Positions 1 to 11,200 of a stretch of DNA of 64,000 bases are shown in pieces. How positions within the stretch are numbered: the stretch's first letter is position 1; each line of letters starts with the position of its first letter. The position numbers and the translations under genes are program-made. Below the pieces are notes generated by a model that was not told where the DNA came from, searched no databases, and saw only the letters and a list, made by a program, of their open reading frames with translations. Source of the DNA: Rhododendron vialii (lineage: Eukaryota > Streptophyta > Magnoliopsida > Ericales > Ericaceae); NCBI RefSeq assembly GCF_030253575.1, contig NC_080567.1:36733501-36797500 (forward strand), read 5' to 3'.

Positions 1-1649
1 TAGTATATAATTGGAGACACGAGCAGCCATCGTTCCTTGGAAATTGTGTGATATGTACACTCAAAAGCTCAAAACATTTTCACAAATTCAATTAGGTCGT
101 GGTTTTCCCTATTGTTTAGACAGACTAAACGTAAAGTCTAAAAAACACAAATTTCGAAACAGATTATTTTTCTCGTCTATATCAACTATAAAAGCCTATT
201 TATGTAGCGAATTGAAAATAGTTTATCTAAAGTTCTTAAGTTATAGACACAAATTTTTTTGTGCATGGTCTATGTACTTTGAGAGAAACTTATTCACGGT
301 TTCACCGTGTATAAGCTGTTCAAGGAGTAATCTCACCCGTTTGTACTTCGACAATTAATAGTTGAGATGTGTTTTTAATCTTTGACCGGTAATAAATATC
401 TCTTACTGTTAATAGTTTGTCTTTAATCTGGATCGTCCAAAATACTTTTGGACGGCAGAGATTGGCGTCCGTAAACTTTATTTACAGAACCTCCCTACAA
501 CAATTATTCGTGAAATTCAAGAATTAATTAAAGACAGAAAATTAAAGGTAGCCTGGCCGGGGCACCATTTAACAGGGATATTAGAGGAAAACTTATCAAT
601 TTATCTCTTTAATTTCCCATTCTCTTTCTTAATTTGTGTATCGTTCTCTCTCAATTAACATTAACTAGTAATCATTAAAGATATACTCAAATTTATAATG
701 TCCAAACCATGTCAAAACAAAGAAATATGAATGTCTCTTTTCAATTGTCTACTTACTCACTTGAATTTTAGGGTTTGTTTGGAACCTACAAAAAAAGAAA
801 AAGAAAAGAAACAAATTAAGGAATAATTATTTTCGCTTGTTTAGTTTGAAAGGAAATAGAGAAAACAAAAGCAAAATAGAAAATCAGGCGCAGTAATTAT
901 TTATTTATTTATTGCATATTTTCTTAAATGGACCGTTACGTTCATAGAATCGTGCATGGGTCAAGTGAGTAATATTTGTCCACTTAAAACTAATTGCATT
1001 ATGAAACATGTACTATCAAACATGCATGTAACTAAGACGCTCATAAGAGACCCTTGTGACACAAGAACACAATTAAAACATAGTATGACATTGTAGTCGA
1101 TAAAGTTCTTTTTTGGGTAAAATTGTTATATCCAAATATTGGATGTTGAGTTTTGTAAACTTAAGAATATGACCATGGGTCAAGCCCTAAGACTTAAAAT
1201 AGTAATCTATCAGAATAGACCTTCGCCAAAAGCTTAATCCATGAGAAATCTTTCCTAATAAAGTTTGTTGTCTCACCCTTCCTCCATAGTGGAGGTGGAA
1301 GTTCGAGCCCTACAGAAGGCGAATTTGGGATTAAGGGCTATGGATGACAAAAAAAAAACTTAATCCAAATCCAATTAATCTCAACCGAGGTTGTGAATAC
1401 CGTTCCGTATCGACTGGTACGTACCAGATTGACAAGTAAACAGTACCATGACCCTCCAATACTGTACTGGTCCTAATGCCTGGGCGATACCGCTCGGTAC
1501 TGGCCATTTTGGTATTCGAGATGCTCTTACCAGAAATTTCGGCCAATATTTTGCAATGCTGGGTCATTTTGTTATAACGTCCAAATTAAGTCCTAAAACC
1601 GTATTTTTCCCCTCGATTCGGTGTATCTACACTCTATATATATCTAATA
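1..1649. other. Gene-free AT-rich spacer
   Basis: No reading frame here looks like a real gene: the longest open stretch (11-358, plus) has no recognisable motif and AT-driven composition. Around 1205-1357 there is a short tRNA-like B-box (GTTCGAGCCC, near 1303) followed by an A-rich run, which could be a degraded SINE, but it is too weak to call. Otherwise nothing is seen. Confidence 0.6.
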
Positions 1650-1864
1650 CTCCCTCCGTCCCATAATATTTGTCCGGTCCGCAAAACGGAGACGTAAAAA
1701 TAATACTATTTTTGTAAGAAAAGTTGAAAAAAAAATCAACAATTTACTAGATCTCGACGAGTTTTTTTAACTTATGAAAAAAATTTAAATTTTTTCTCGA
1801 AAGAAATGCATTATTTTGTAGTCCTCGTTTCGCGGACCGGACAAATATTATGGGACGGAGGGAG
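1650..1864. mobile_element. Stowaway-like MITE
   Basis: The ends are long inverted repeats beginning CTCCCTCCGTCCCATAATAT and ending with its reverse complement GGGACGGAGGGAG, and the element is flanked by TA on both sides. The CTCCCTCCGTCCC terminus and TA target duplication are the hallmark of Stowaway (Tc1/mariner-type) MITEs. Length is about 215 bp with no coding capacity. It lies just upstream of the presumed MED32 leader exon. Confidence 0.9.
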
Positions 1865-1879
1865 TAACTCTAACCCAAA

Positions 1880-3676
1880 TCACGCAGACATCGATCAGTG
1901 AATCGACCCTCACCGCTCAAGCTCTACCCTTTTCACCTCATCCACAGCTTGTCGCCGTCGAATCTCATCCACGGCGGAGTCGGTGCAGCGCAGCTAGTCC
2001 CCGCCGCCCGCCGGGATCTGAGCCACCCTCAACCGAAGGTACTCCCTCCAGGCTCGAACACTCTATTTGGTCGTTGTGTACACTGTTAAACCCAGTTTGA
2101 TTTTGATTTTGAACACCCAGTTTCATGGATGTATAATAATTAATATGTATGTGTTCTACTCTTCAATTTGGACACCCCATCCAATTAATATGTTGTGCTC
2201 TTGGAACTTTTTCTTGTTAGTTTGAAGTCAATTATGTGGATTTTGATGTCTTATGAATATTTATTTTATGATGAATAGCATGGTATGGGAAAAAAAGTAA
2301 AAAAAGAACCTTTTTGATTGGCGCCTCCCCTTTCCCACCCAATCTTACAAAAAAATGATGAGATTTGGCGAGGAAGGCTCCCCTTTCTTATCTCATCCTT
2401 TTCTCACATCCAAAGAGTTAGTTCTGGATGATGTAGCTTTTTAATTCTAATTGCAATTCGAATTTCGAACCACATCCCAAGTTAGGGTATTTTGACTGCA
2501 TATTAGACCATTTCATTAGGAAAAGAATCACAAAAGGTCACCCTTTACAGCTTTTTACAATTCATAAATTCGGGGCATTTTCACTTCCCTCCACCTTAAG
2601 CAGAGGCTTTGTAGAATTCATAAAGCCACCCTTTACTGCTTTGTTCCACTACACAAATAGGAAGAGTATCCACTTTGGTGGCTTTGCCAAATTCTGGTAA
2701 CACAAAGATGTGATGTTAAAAATCTATACTCAATTCTGTAGCCTTGATCCCTGGTAGAGGAGTTAAAGGTATCGTGGTTAAGTGGAGTTTTTGTATATGA
2801 ACAATGATAGAACCCCTCAATTTTCTATGTCTAGATAAGCATCCATAGTCCATACGGGTTGGAAGGTTTAAAAGACTCTTGTCAGAATAGCGGTTTTTGT
2901 TAGAAACGAAATTCGCCTACTTTGTGTTCTATCGGGGATGTGATGTGGCAAGAGATCAAATTCCTCCCGGGAACACCTGGTGCTAGAACTTGAGTAGGCC
3001 ATGTGTCTTTACTCTTTAGATGACTCCCGGGAACACCTGGTGCTAGAACTTGAGTAGGCTATGCGTCTTTACTCTTTAGATGACAATCTTTTTGAACAAT
3101 ATAGGTTGCTTACATCTGAACACCTCCACTGGTAAAAATCATTGTTGTCTGCATATCTGTTCCATAAATTTTTTACTTGTTTGATCAGGTAAGTTTCCTT
3201 ATATCATCCTGGTTTTAGATGGCAGTGATGACACAATACAAGTCTGTTTCTTGGTTCTTGCGAAGTTATTAACACCAGCCTTGCCCATCATATTTCGTGT
3301 CTGTGAATAAATGTGTATAGATTAACTCTTTTCTTCTTATGTTGAAAGTCTCTCTCCCATATTGTCCCAGTCGGATGTAGTTAATCTTGTTTTTTTTTTA
3401 CGCTTTTCTTTTCATTTTTGGTTAATGAATATTTTAGCTGAATGAATAGCATTTAAAGAACTGGCATGCTTTGCACATCTCACTCATTCCTAATTTTTGT
3501 TATCGGCTTATAGAGTTCCCACTCCTATATCCTTTTGAAGGTTAGCTGTTTAGGTCCCTACAGATTTATCAGAGAAATATTGCATATCAGGAGCATAATG
3601 CCAACACCATACTATTTCTACTTTTTATCTTACAAAGTTTCATGCTTTGGTTTTTCTGAAGGTTGAGACCTGCACA
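1880..3676 (+). other. Probable 5' leader and leader intron of MED32
   Basis: A GC- and C-rich stretch at about 1895-2040 looks like a transcribed leader and ends in a plausible donor (AAG|GTACTC near 2038). The MED32 start codon lies shortly after a plausible acceptor (TTTTTCTGAAG near 3661). The roughly 1.6 kb between them has no gene-like frame. This 5'-UTR intron is inferred and was not confirmed by transcript data. Confidence 0.35.
2964..3083. repeat. 60-bp tandem duplication (two copies)
   Basis: Two head-to-tail 60-bp copies starting CTCCCGGGAACACC (2964-3023 and 3024-3083) differ at only two positions, so the duplication is recent. It sits in the presumed MED32 leader intron. Confidence 0.95.
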
Positions 3677-4114
3677 ATGGACAACATAGTAGATAGTTTA
3701 AACAACGCATATCAAGATTTTGTTGCAGCAGCAGCTAGTGTTCTTGAGGCCAAGGAGACTTCTGCTGGCCAAAAAACAGCAGCTACTGATGCTGCACTGG
3801 AAAATTTTAAGCAACGTTGGGAACTGTTCAGAGTGGCTTGTGATCAAGCCGAAGAATTCGTAGAATCTGTGAAACAAAGGATAGGTTCAGAGTGCCTTGT
3901 TGATGAAGCCACTGGCTATGTGGCTGGAAAGCCAGGTCAGGCCGCCACCACAGGTCTTCCGCCTATTAGTGCGGTTCGGTTGGAACAGATGAGTAAAGCC
4001 GTTCGGTGGCTTGTGATTGAACTGCAGCAGGGTTCTGGGACCGCCGGTGGTCCATCACATCCCCACTCTTCTGCTCCTTTCGATACTAGATTTTCTGAAG
4101 ATGCAACTCAATAA
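3677..4114 (+). CDS. MED32: Mediator complex subunit 32 (MED32)
   Basis: This single coding exon gives 145 residues, the usual size of plant MED32, a plant Mediator subunit (tail-module region) that connects transcription factors to RNA polymerase II in the nucleus. The start MDNIVDSLNNAY and the core LENFKQRWELFRVACDQAEE, followed by FVESVKQRIGSECLVDEATG, match the family closely. A second conserved block, LPPISAVRLEQMSKAVRWLV, lies near residues 105-124. The first 80 residues are predicted helical. An in-frame upstream codon at 3647 exists, but the conserved N-terminus begins at 3677. The C-terminal tail (Ser, His and Pro rich) is slightly longer than I recall for Arabidopsis. LEW1 follows about 4 kb downstream on the same strand, the same gene pair as in Arabidopsis (At1g11760 and At1g11755). 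No deletion or frameshift is seen. Confidence 0.95.
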   Translation: MDNIVDSLNNAYQDFVAAAASVLEAKETSAGQKTAATDAALENFKQRWELFRVACDQAEEFVESVKQRIGSECLVDEATGYVAGKPGQAATTGLPPISAVRLEQMSKAVRWLVIELQQGSGTAGGPSHPHSSAPFDTRFSEDATQ

Positions 4115-4593
4115 GTATTCTTGGAACTGGTTCTGGTTATACTGCATCTGGGCTTGTAAATAGCTCAATTATTATCAGTTGGTTCCGTATAACATATTGT
4201 ACCCTAGTCTCCCACAATAGTTCCATTAATGTACTGTAAGAACTCCTCTTTAGTCCGCTGTATTTTGTTGCGGTTAGAGAACATCACAACTGCTTTGGTT
4301 TGTAGTACAATTTTCACCGTTATGAAAAGACTGGGCGATTCGAAGTATAAAAGATCAAATCAAGATCCACCGCGGAATCCTAAACCGTTGGTCTTATGAG
4401 TTTCTTTGTATGAGATTGCATCTAATATGCAGAGGGGGACGGAGAGAACTTTTTTCTCCCCCTTAGTTCACAGATGTGGGATGTGATGGTGCACTGAGTA
4501 ACTTTTCCTTTTGAAATACGTCTAATGTGCTGTATCCGACCACAAATCGGCTACAAACGTTGATGGGTTCAAATTAACAACAAAGCTTATAAA

Positions 4594-4745
4594 TGATACT
4601 CTCTTTTGGTTCATCTCTCATTCAGTTTCTTGTTCGTGTGTTTTGTTCGTGTGTTTTGTGGACGTTTTCAAGGTTGGTTTCTGTATTCATAGATTTATTG
4701 ATATAGATGATACTCTCTTTTGGTTCATCTCTCATTCAGTTTCTT
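4594..4745. repeat. 38-bp direct repeat, spaced
   Basis: The segment TGATACTCTCTTTTGGTTCA plus 18 further bases occurs identically at 4594-4631 and 4708-4745, separated by about 76 bp. The rest of the 4115-5207 spacer after MED32 shows no gene. Confidence 0.85.
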
Positions 4746-5207
4746 CCCTTTTCTTGTCCTCACCAAATTGTAGAAATTATGTGGAGGAGAAGATCACCTG
4801 TCAACATCCTTCAAAGATCATTGTAGTAGGGTCTCTGTGTTCGATGCAACAATCAAATCTAAATGGCTTTCCAAAATGGAACAATTACTCCCAATTTTGG
4901 TTGTTAGAATCCACCTATTGGCACTCTATTGTTCTATCAACGTTTTGAGCAAATAAGAAAGCCACTTTGCGTTCATTTCCTCTGTTTTTTTCATCAAACA
5001 ATGAGAGTGTTTTTTTGGGTCGTCTCTCACACCCTCGGAGTTTGCAAGTTTGACTCTACTGCTAGTAAAAAACGCTCAAGGTTACTAGAAGTTTGCGTGG
5101 TCGTTAATTTAAGGACCTCACTGTTAATTGAGGCGCACATTAATTAGTTTAGACACCTCTAAAAAAAAAAAAAAGTAAAAATTCTAAACTTTTATAATCA
5201 TCCCAAA

Positions 5208-5581
5208 TAGGGCTGCAAACGAGCCGAGCCGAGCCGAGTTTTAGAGTGTTCGAGCTCGGCTCGAGCTGCAGGACTCGAGCTCGAGCTCGGCTCGAGAAGT
5301 ATTTACAGAGCTCGAGCTCGGTTCGCTCGGCTCGTTTATGAAACAAATATATATAAATAAATATATAAATAAATATAAATATGTAAAATATATATAATAT
5401 AGTTGAGCTCGCGAGCCAATTCAAGCCGAGTTTCGACTAGCTCGAGCACGGCTCGTTTACGAAACGAGCCCAGGACTTGAGCTCGAGCTTGTTCGTTTGT
5501 GTCTCGAACCGAGCCGAGCCGAGCCGTTGTCGAGCCGAGCTCCGAGCCGCTCGCGAGCGGCTTGGATCGTTTGCAGCCCTA
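5208..5581. mobile_element. hAT-type MITE rich in GAGCCGAGC motifs
   Basis: Terminal inverted repeats TAGGGCTGCAAACGA and TCGTTTGCAGCCCTA are flanked by a perfect 8-bp target duplication ATCCCAAA (5200-5207 and 5582-5589). This identifies a hAT-superfamily non-autonomous element of 374 bp. Both arms consist largely of iterated GAGCCGAGC / GCTCGGCTC motifs, so a transcript would fold extensively. The middle is AT-rich. No transposase frame is present. Confidence 0.92.
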
Positions 5582-6439
5582 ATCCCAAATGTGGCTTCCG
5601 ATATACTTTTCATTTAAGTTATGAAACCATTTGCCTTAGACTTTGTTGGAAATTGTGAGAAAGCAAAGCGAAAGAAAGAAAGGGAAAAATTATTTTTCCT
5701 CCATCACTTATTTGGAACTTACAACAAAGAACGAGAAAGAGAAAAAGAGTCTATATCACTGATATTTTTTTATAAACACAGTATAAAATAATAAATTGTA
5801 CTATATGTAAAAATGTCTACTTTAGATTATTTATTGATGTAAATAAACTGGAAGTTGCATTTTGGTAATCCCGTATCATTCATGATTGAACCAAAGTAGA
5901 CATGTTACCACTTGACCTAGAAGGGGTCAAAGCTATGTTGAATCGTTGTTTGAAAAGACGAGTTTTTTCCTAGTTAAAAACTTGGTCAAGTAATCGCTTG
6001 CGCAATTTGCGAGTTGGAGTATCCCAAAACTCGTGCTGTAAAATCGCGAGTTTTTAACGTCGACTTAAACGAGCCCCGCAGGCTAGCCGTCGGCAGATCG
6101 TTGTGCCTTTCTTGAATTCGTTAAGCTTGTCCTCTTTTCCGTGATCAAAAGAAGCAGCTACTATAACAAGGCTTTGATATGCAACAGGTAATAATTACGA
6201 AAACCCACTTCTTGGCATCGATCTCGGATACTGAAACACACTTGTGTTCCCTTTCTACCTCTCATAAATCCTTTGATGAACACTTGTGTATACTGTGTTA
6301 GATGTTGTGGGTTTCCTTATATTGATTTAAACAGTATGACTATATTGCAAAACTCAGTGATTCAATAAGGTTTGGCAATTGGCAGTACATGTTTTCCATT
6401 TATTTATTTATTTTTTACATCTTTCAGCATGCGTTTAGC

Positions 6440-6490
6440 TGTTCGTAGATTACAAAATTTTAGCAGATGAAATGTTGAAGGGTTGTTGTG
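6440..6490 (+). repeat. Partial duplicate of the LEW1 first coding exon
   Basis: The stretch GTAGATTA... GATGAAATGTTGAAGGGTT... resembles the region 8207-8252 around the LEW1 start, including the acceptor-side bases and the codons for MLKG. In this copy the frame runs into a stop after about 13 codons, so it is not usable as the coding start without further splicing. Confidence 0.5.
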
Positions 6491-7179
6491 TGGCCACAAT
6501 GTTCGAGTAGGTGGCCGAAAGGTTCAAGGGAGTGGCCACAATATTCGAGTACGTGGCGGCAAGGTTGGTTCTTGTCAGTTCACTGGTTTTCGCCAGACCA
6601 CCATTTTGCCGTTCTAAGGTTTATATATGCATATTAGTACACTAAAACAGTGTTAAAGGGATACGGGGAAGGGTTTGGGTACGATAAATCTATCTGTCTC
6701 TTGAAGATTAAGCGGCAGGAGTGTGGTTGGGAGGAGAAAACGATGGAGGGCGGTGGCGGTAATGGAAGCTCTGGCGTGCTGGGGGTGGTGCAGAGGCATT
6801 AGATCCTCGAGAAGCAATTCAATTTGCACATGGTTAGCTTGTTTTGAGATTATGCTGGAAGGTGATCCAAAAGATGTTCTTGAGGCCATAGCTTGTTGCC
6901 AACTAATCTTGGTCTGTTTGAGGTCATTTTGGGGAAATTAGGAAAGAAGCAGTTTTGATTTGGAGGATTGAGTTCAATTAGGTGAAATGCACCAGTAATT
7001 GGGTAGCCCACCATTTGTCTTAGAATGCTCGTTTCGTTTCTTTTGTTGATGGATGGATGGAAGTGGCTCCTGACTTTATGATACCCTTCGTCATTGCAGA
7101 TTTGCCTTTTTTATATATAAAAAAATGCGAATTTAGTTTCCTTGCATTTCGCAAATGCTAGATTATTCCATTCAAGTTG

Positions 7180-8060
7180 ACAGGTTAAGAAAGCAACCCA
7201 AAAAACCGTGTCAAAAAGCCCTTAAAAAGTTAGGCCAAAGGGCCCTCGGTGGGAAGTGTAGTCGGTTCTCGGTTAGGTGTTGTTTTAGTTTTGTATAAAT
7301 ATCTGTGTACTCTCTGCATTTCTCAGCATTGATGTAAAGAATCAGTTTCTTCTCCCAATGAATTCTCTCTTCTCTTCTCTCTTGAATTCTATGGGGCTCC
7401 GATGAATCTAGTTCGCTCCTTCCTTGACCGCGGTTCGAAAATGGCTCCTGAATTGCCCTTCGGTGCGAGGATGAGTACAGTTGCTCAAAGATGAAAGCCA
7501 ATAACTAGGGTTTTTTTGAGTGTAAGAGCATGTACCTTTCTAGGGCTAGCATAATGGGGTATTTATAGGGCACTCCTTAGCTTGGCTTCCAAGACTGTAC
7601 ACGTGCTTGTCAGGTGTCGGTTGATGTCACCCCTCCGTCACGCTAGGGTTTCGTAACCGTTTATAGGGTGAGTTGGCACCTCCACGTGCCCTTGTTCTTA
7701 TCCAAGCTTGTAACCGTTCAGATGACGTTACGATCGTCATCATGGCTACGGTTGTTGCTCCCACGTGGGCGAGCTGACAGCATGGCCCCCACGTCCGTTC
7801 AAGGCCGAACGTGGAGCCCGACCGTCAAAGGGTCGGCATGCTCGACAGATGATTCCTTTTGATTTCTGGAGAGGCTCCGCCGAACGTCGAGATAAGCCGA
7901 GCCAAACCATCAACACGGTTCGGATTGCACAGACCGTTTGCGGGAGGCTCAATGTCTGCTCGGCGCGGGCACGAGCCATTATTTCGGCCTGCTGCAAATT
8001 CTTCTTGGTTGCACCACAAACTAACAATTCATTGAATTCCTCAGAAATAATGGAGGAGGT
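7180..8060 (-). mobile_element. LTR-retrotransposon-like insertion, remnant
   Basis: The segment has higher GC than its surroundings and reads on the minus strand like an LTR. A TATA box (CCCTATAAATACCCC, near 7555-7570) is followed by a pyrimidine/purine-rich R/U5-like stretch. A second TATAAATA-type box in plus orientation lies near 7297. No clear TG...CA ends or target duplication was found, so the borders are approximate and no gag or pol frame is present. Confidence 0.4.
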
Positions 8061-8215
8061 ACAAGGTGCCTACTGCCTAGCTCTAACCAACAAAAGAGGC
8101 CATTGAATGACCCATCTAAATCAACACATGTTTTCCTCATGGGGGACTTCCAAAGTCAACACATGTTTTCCTGTTTTTATATCGTATGGTATTCATTTTT
8201 CTGTTTTGTAGATTA

Positions 8216-11200
8216 ATGGAGTTAGGAGGTGAAATGTTGAAGGGTTTTTGCTGGACTACTCAAGTAAGTGCTTCTGTTATTTACTCTAGTTTTGCAATTG
8301 GACTAAGCCCTTTCTAAAACACCTTCTTAAAAAATAAGTACTTATTTCACATTTTCAAACTCAAAAATAATGTAAACGAAAAATAAATTTTTAATTTTTT
8401 TTGCACCGTATTATAGATCTTATTGAGATCTCTTAAACAAGATCCATATTGCATATTTTTAGATTTCAATAAGCCCATTATTTTTTAGTTTGAAATTATC
8501 TTCTTAAAAAATAAGTACTTATTCGGCTTTCTGGAACAGGGCCTCAATCATTCTCTTCCCAAGCATTAGATAATCAATTCTAGACAAGTATAGAACCTAC
8601 TTCGGAAAACAACCCGATGACAATATTTGGGTCTGCGGAGTTTTTTTGGCCATAGGTAGCGGTAGTGGGTCAGTGAATTAGATTGCTATGAGGGGTGTCG
8701 ATGCTGGTTTAGAGTTTAAGATGTGACTTTCCAAGGCTCGCACCTTTTAGTGTGATGAATGCATTAACACTTTAACACAGATTGAGCAACAGATTGAATT
8801 CTCTTTCTAAGGAACCTTTCTTTGGGAATTCCGTATTCAATGAATTGGGTATTTTCTAGTCATTCACTCTTAGTCATTGGGAATCAGAGGAAAACTGTTT
8901 TTGTGACCTGAAATGCTAGGGGGAAGGGAGGTTTAAAAGTGACATTGGATAATGTGGTAAATAAACGTACAAGATTATGGAATATAACTAACCATATGGC
9001 CTTGATACAGAGGAATTGTTTTTGAAAAAGGATTCTAGGGTAGACACCAATTAAGTAGGAAACACAACTTAGTTTCTCATGTGGCCGAGATCAGGTTCTG
9101 AAAGTTTCTGACATTAAAGACATGCTTCTCATAGTTCTCAAACTAATTGCTCATTTTCTCTTTGAAATTTTCTGCAGGTTGGCTATCTTTTGGTTCTGCT
9201 ACTATGGCATATTTTGCACTTTATCGTGAGCATATGGTACTTTGCTCTGAGTACAGCTCAAGTGCTTGAAAGCTACCTCATTTCTAGTGGTCTATTGAAG
9301 AGGTACAAAGCCCTTAACTTTGATACACTCAAGTACCTGGCAATTGTTGTGGACAGTGAAGAAGCTCACCAGATTTCAAAAGTTACTGAACTGTTGCAGT
9401 GGTTAGCGATCGCTGGAGTGAAGAACGTTTGCCTATATGACACTGAAGGTAAAGGAGCTGTGGTGAAATCGGGTAATATTGGTTCTTTTTGGAGCTGTTT
9501 CTGTATTTCTGTGACTGTATACTTGGACTTTTTGTTGTTCTAGGATTGCTGAAGAGTTCCAAGAAAGTCATCTTGGAGAGATTGTCGGTCGCCAGAGTGC
9601 ACGCGGTATGGTTTTTTCATAGTTCCCCTTTCACAGTTTCTGCTATCCATTCCCATAACTAAGGTTTTCTGTGGTGATTGCAGTTGTGCAATCTTATAAT
9701 GAAGCTTCAGTGCCCTTTTTGTGTTTCGAACTATTTAATAAGAAAACACCTAGCTAATTCTCAAATCAAAAACTTAATTCAGGTTTATAAACCGGTAACT
9801 GTCTTTTTGGCTTTTGCCTGTGGGCTTGACTAGGTTAGACTTCTTACAATCAGTTTTTCTAATTTCCTGACGCTGTTCCTCTGAGTCTAGATTACACAGC
9901 CTTTGCTTGTGTTTTTTTGTTCAGTCTAGATTACTCTCTAGCTGTTAGAATGCAGTCAAATGATGGTTCTGATGTCGTCTCTTACACAATCTAACCCCCA
10001 TGTCACGCAGGAAGTTATTGCAGATGTTCCACTATGCAACCCGAAACGTATAACCGTGGAGTTTGCTTCCTACTCTGATGGGAAGGAAGCAGTGGCCAAA
10101 GCTGCTAATTTACTTTTTGCAAAGTACATTTCTGATGGGGATCAAAAGGACCAAATCTTTACAGAATCGCGGCTAACTGAGGCACTAAAAGCCGTCGGTT
10201 TGGTTTTTTCTTCGACTTCCCGCTTCTTAGTTTTCTGTTTGTCCCGATGGATCTTTTATATCTCACTGTTTGGGTTGATGTCTGTGTATTATCAGGTTGT
10301 GGAAGCCCAGATCCTGATCTCCTATTGGTGTATGGGCCGGCAAGATGCCACATGGGCTTCTCGTCATGCCGAATTCGGTACACTGAGATTATGTGAGTAT
10401 TATGGTACCTGTAGGCTGATTGAATAGGAATTTCTTGGGTATGCTTTCAAGGAGTATTATTGTTTAGGAACCTGTTGAGAAAAAAAAAAGGATTCTTTTG
10501 CTTAAGTTGACTTCCTTAAGTTAGCAGGATGACTGAAAAGATAGAAGCAATACTTACAATATAATCTACCTCCGGAACTTTTGGTGTAAGATTTGTCTAT
10601 ACATGTATGTTTGTGTAACTAAATTCATGCAAAGATTCATGTTTAGCTGCATTTCAAATGCTTTCTAGGCATTTCATTTCATTGTGAAAGTGCATTGACT
10701 ATTGCTTCTTTATTCGTTTGGTCTATTGAGTAAGATCTACGTGTAGCTTAATTGTGGACTCATTTGATGAATGCATGGGCCTATGTAATTCTCATTCCCC
10801 TTCAGGCTATGGACAAACTGTATGCAATAGTGATATAGTTTCTTCAAAATGCGTTCGAATTATTTTTCAGTGTGTTGCTTTTATAGACTCCTGAAGTTTT
10901 ATTGTTTTGATTCCGTTCCTCATCTTCGTGTTCTTTTATTTTCCAGACATATGGGACCATTGAAATCCGTGAAACATGGTTCCTTGATAAAAGCTATCCG
11001 GAAGTTCATGATGGTGCGCCAGAACTACGGTAAAGACATACCCTTATTACTGTTTTTGATGAATGCATTTAGGAGGTCAAATGTATTAGGCTATTATTAG
11101 TATTTTGAGACTTGTATAGGTGTATTAGCTGACCCATTGAGCGCATTAGCTCTTCTTATCCTCATGGAGTAAATTAGGCCTGGTTAATACCCACCCAGTA

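Larger units (their letters stand above)
5582..8215. other. Upstream region of LEW1, probable 5'-UTR exon and intron
   Basis: No coding gene is apparent. A possible leader exon ends at CAACAG|GTAATA (donor near 6189), and the LEW1 coding exon is preceded by a pyrimidine-rich acceptor TTTTGTAG (ending 8211), which suggests a 2-kb leader intron. That interval also contains a partial copy of the LEW1 first exon (6440-6490) and an LTR-like insertion (about 7180-8060). Confidence 0.4.

Noticed and set aside
1205-1357. Possible degraded SINE with GTTCGAGCCC B-box
   Set aside because: No A-box and no clear ends; too weak to list as an element.
9960-10427. Single 155-codon frame over LEW1 exons 4 and 5
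   Set aside because: It reads through an intron with GT-AG ends; the NUS1 family sequence is only restored by splicing at 10197/10296.
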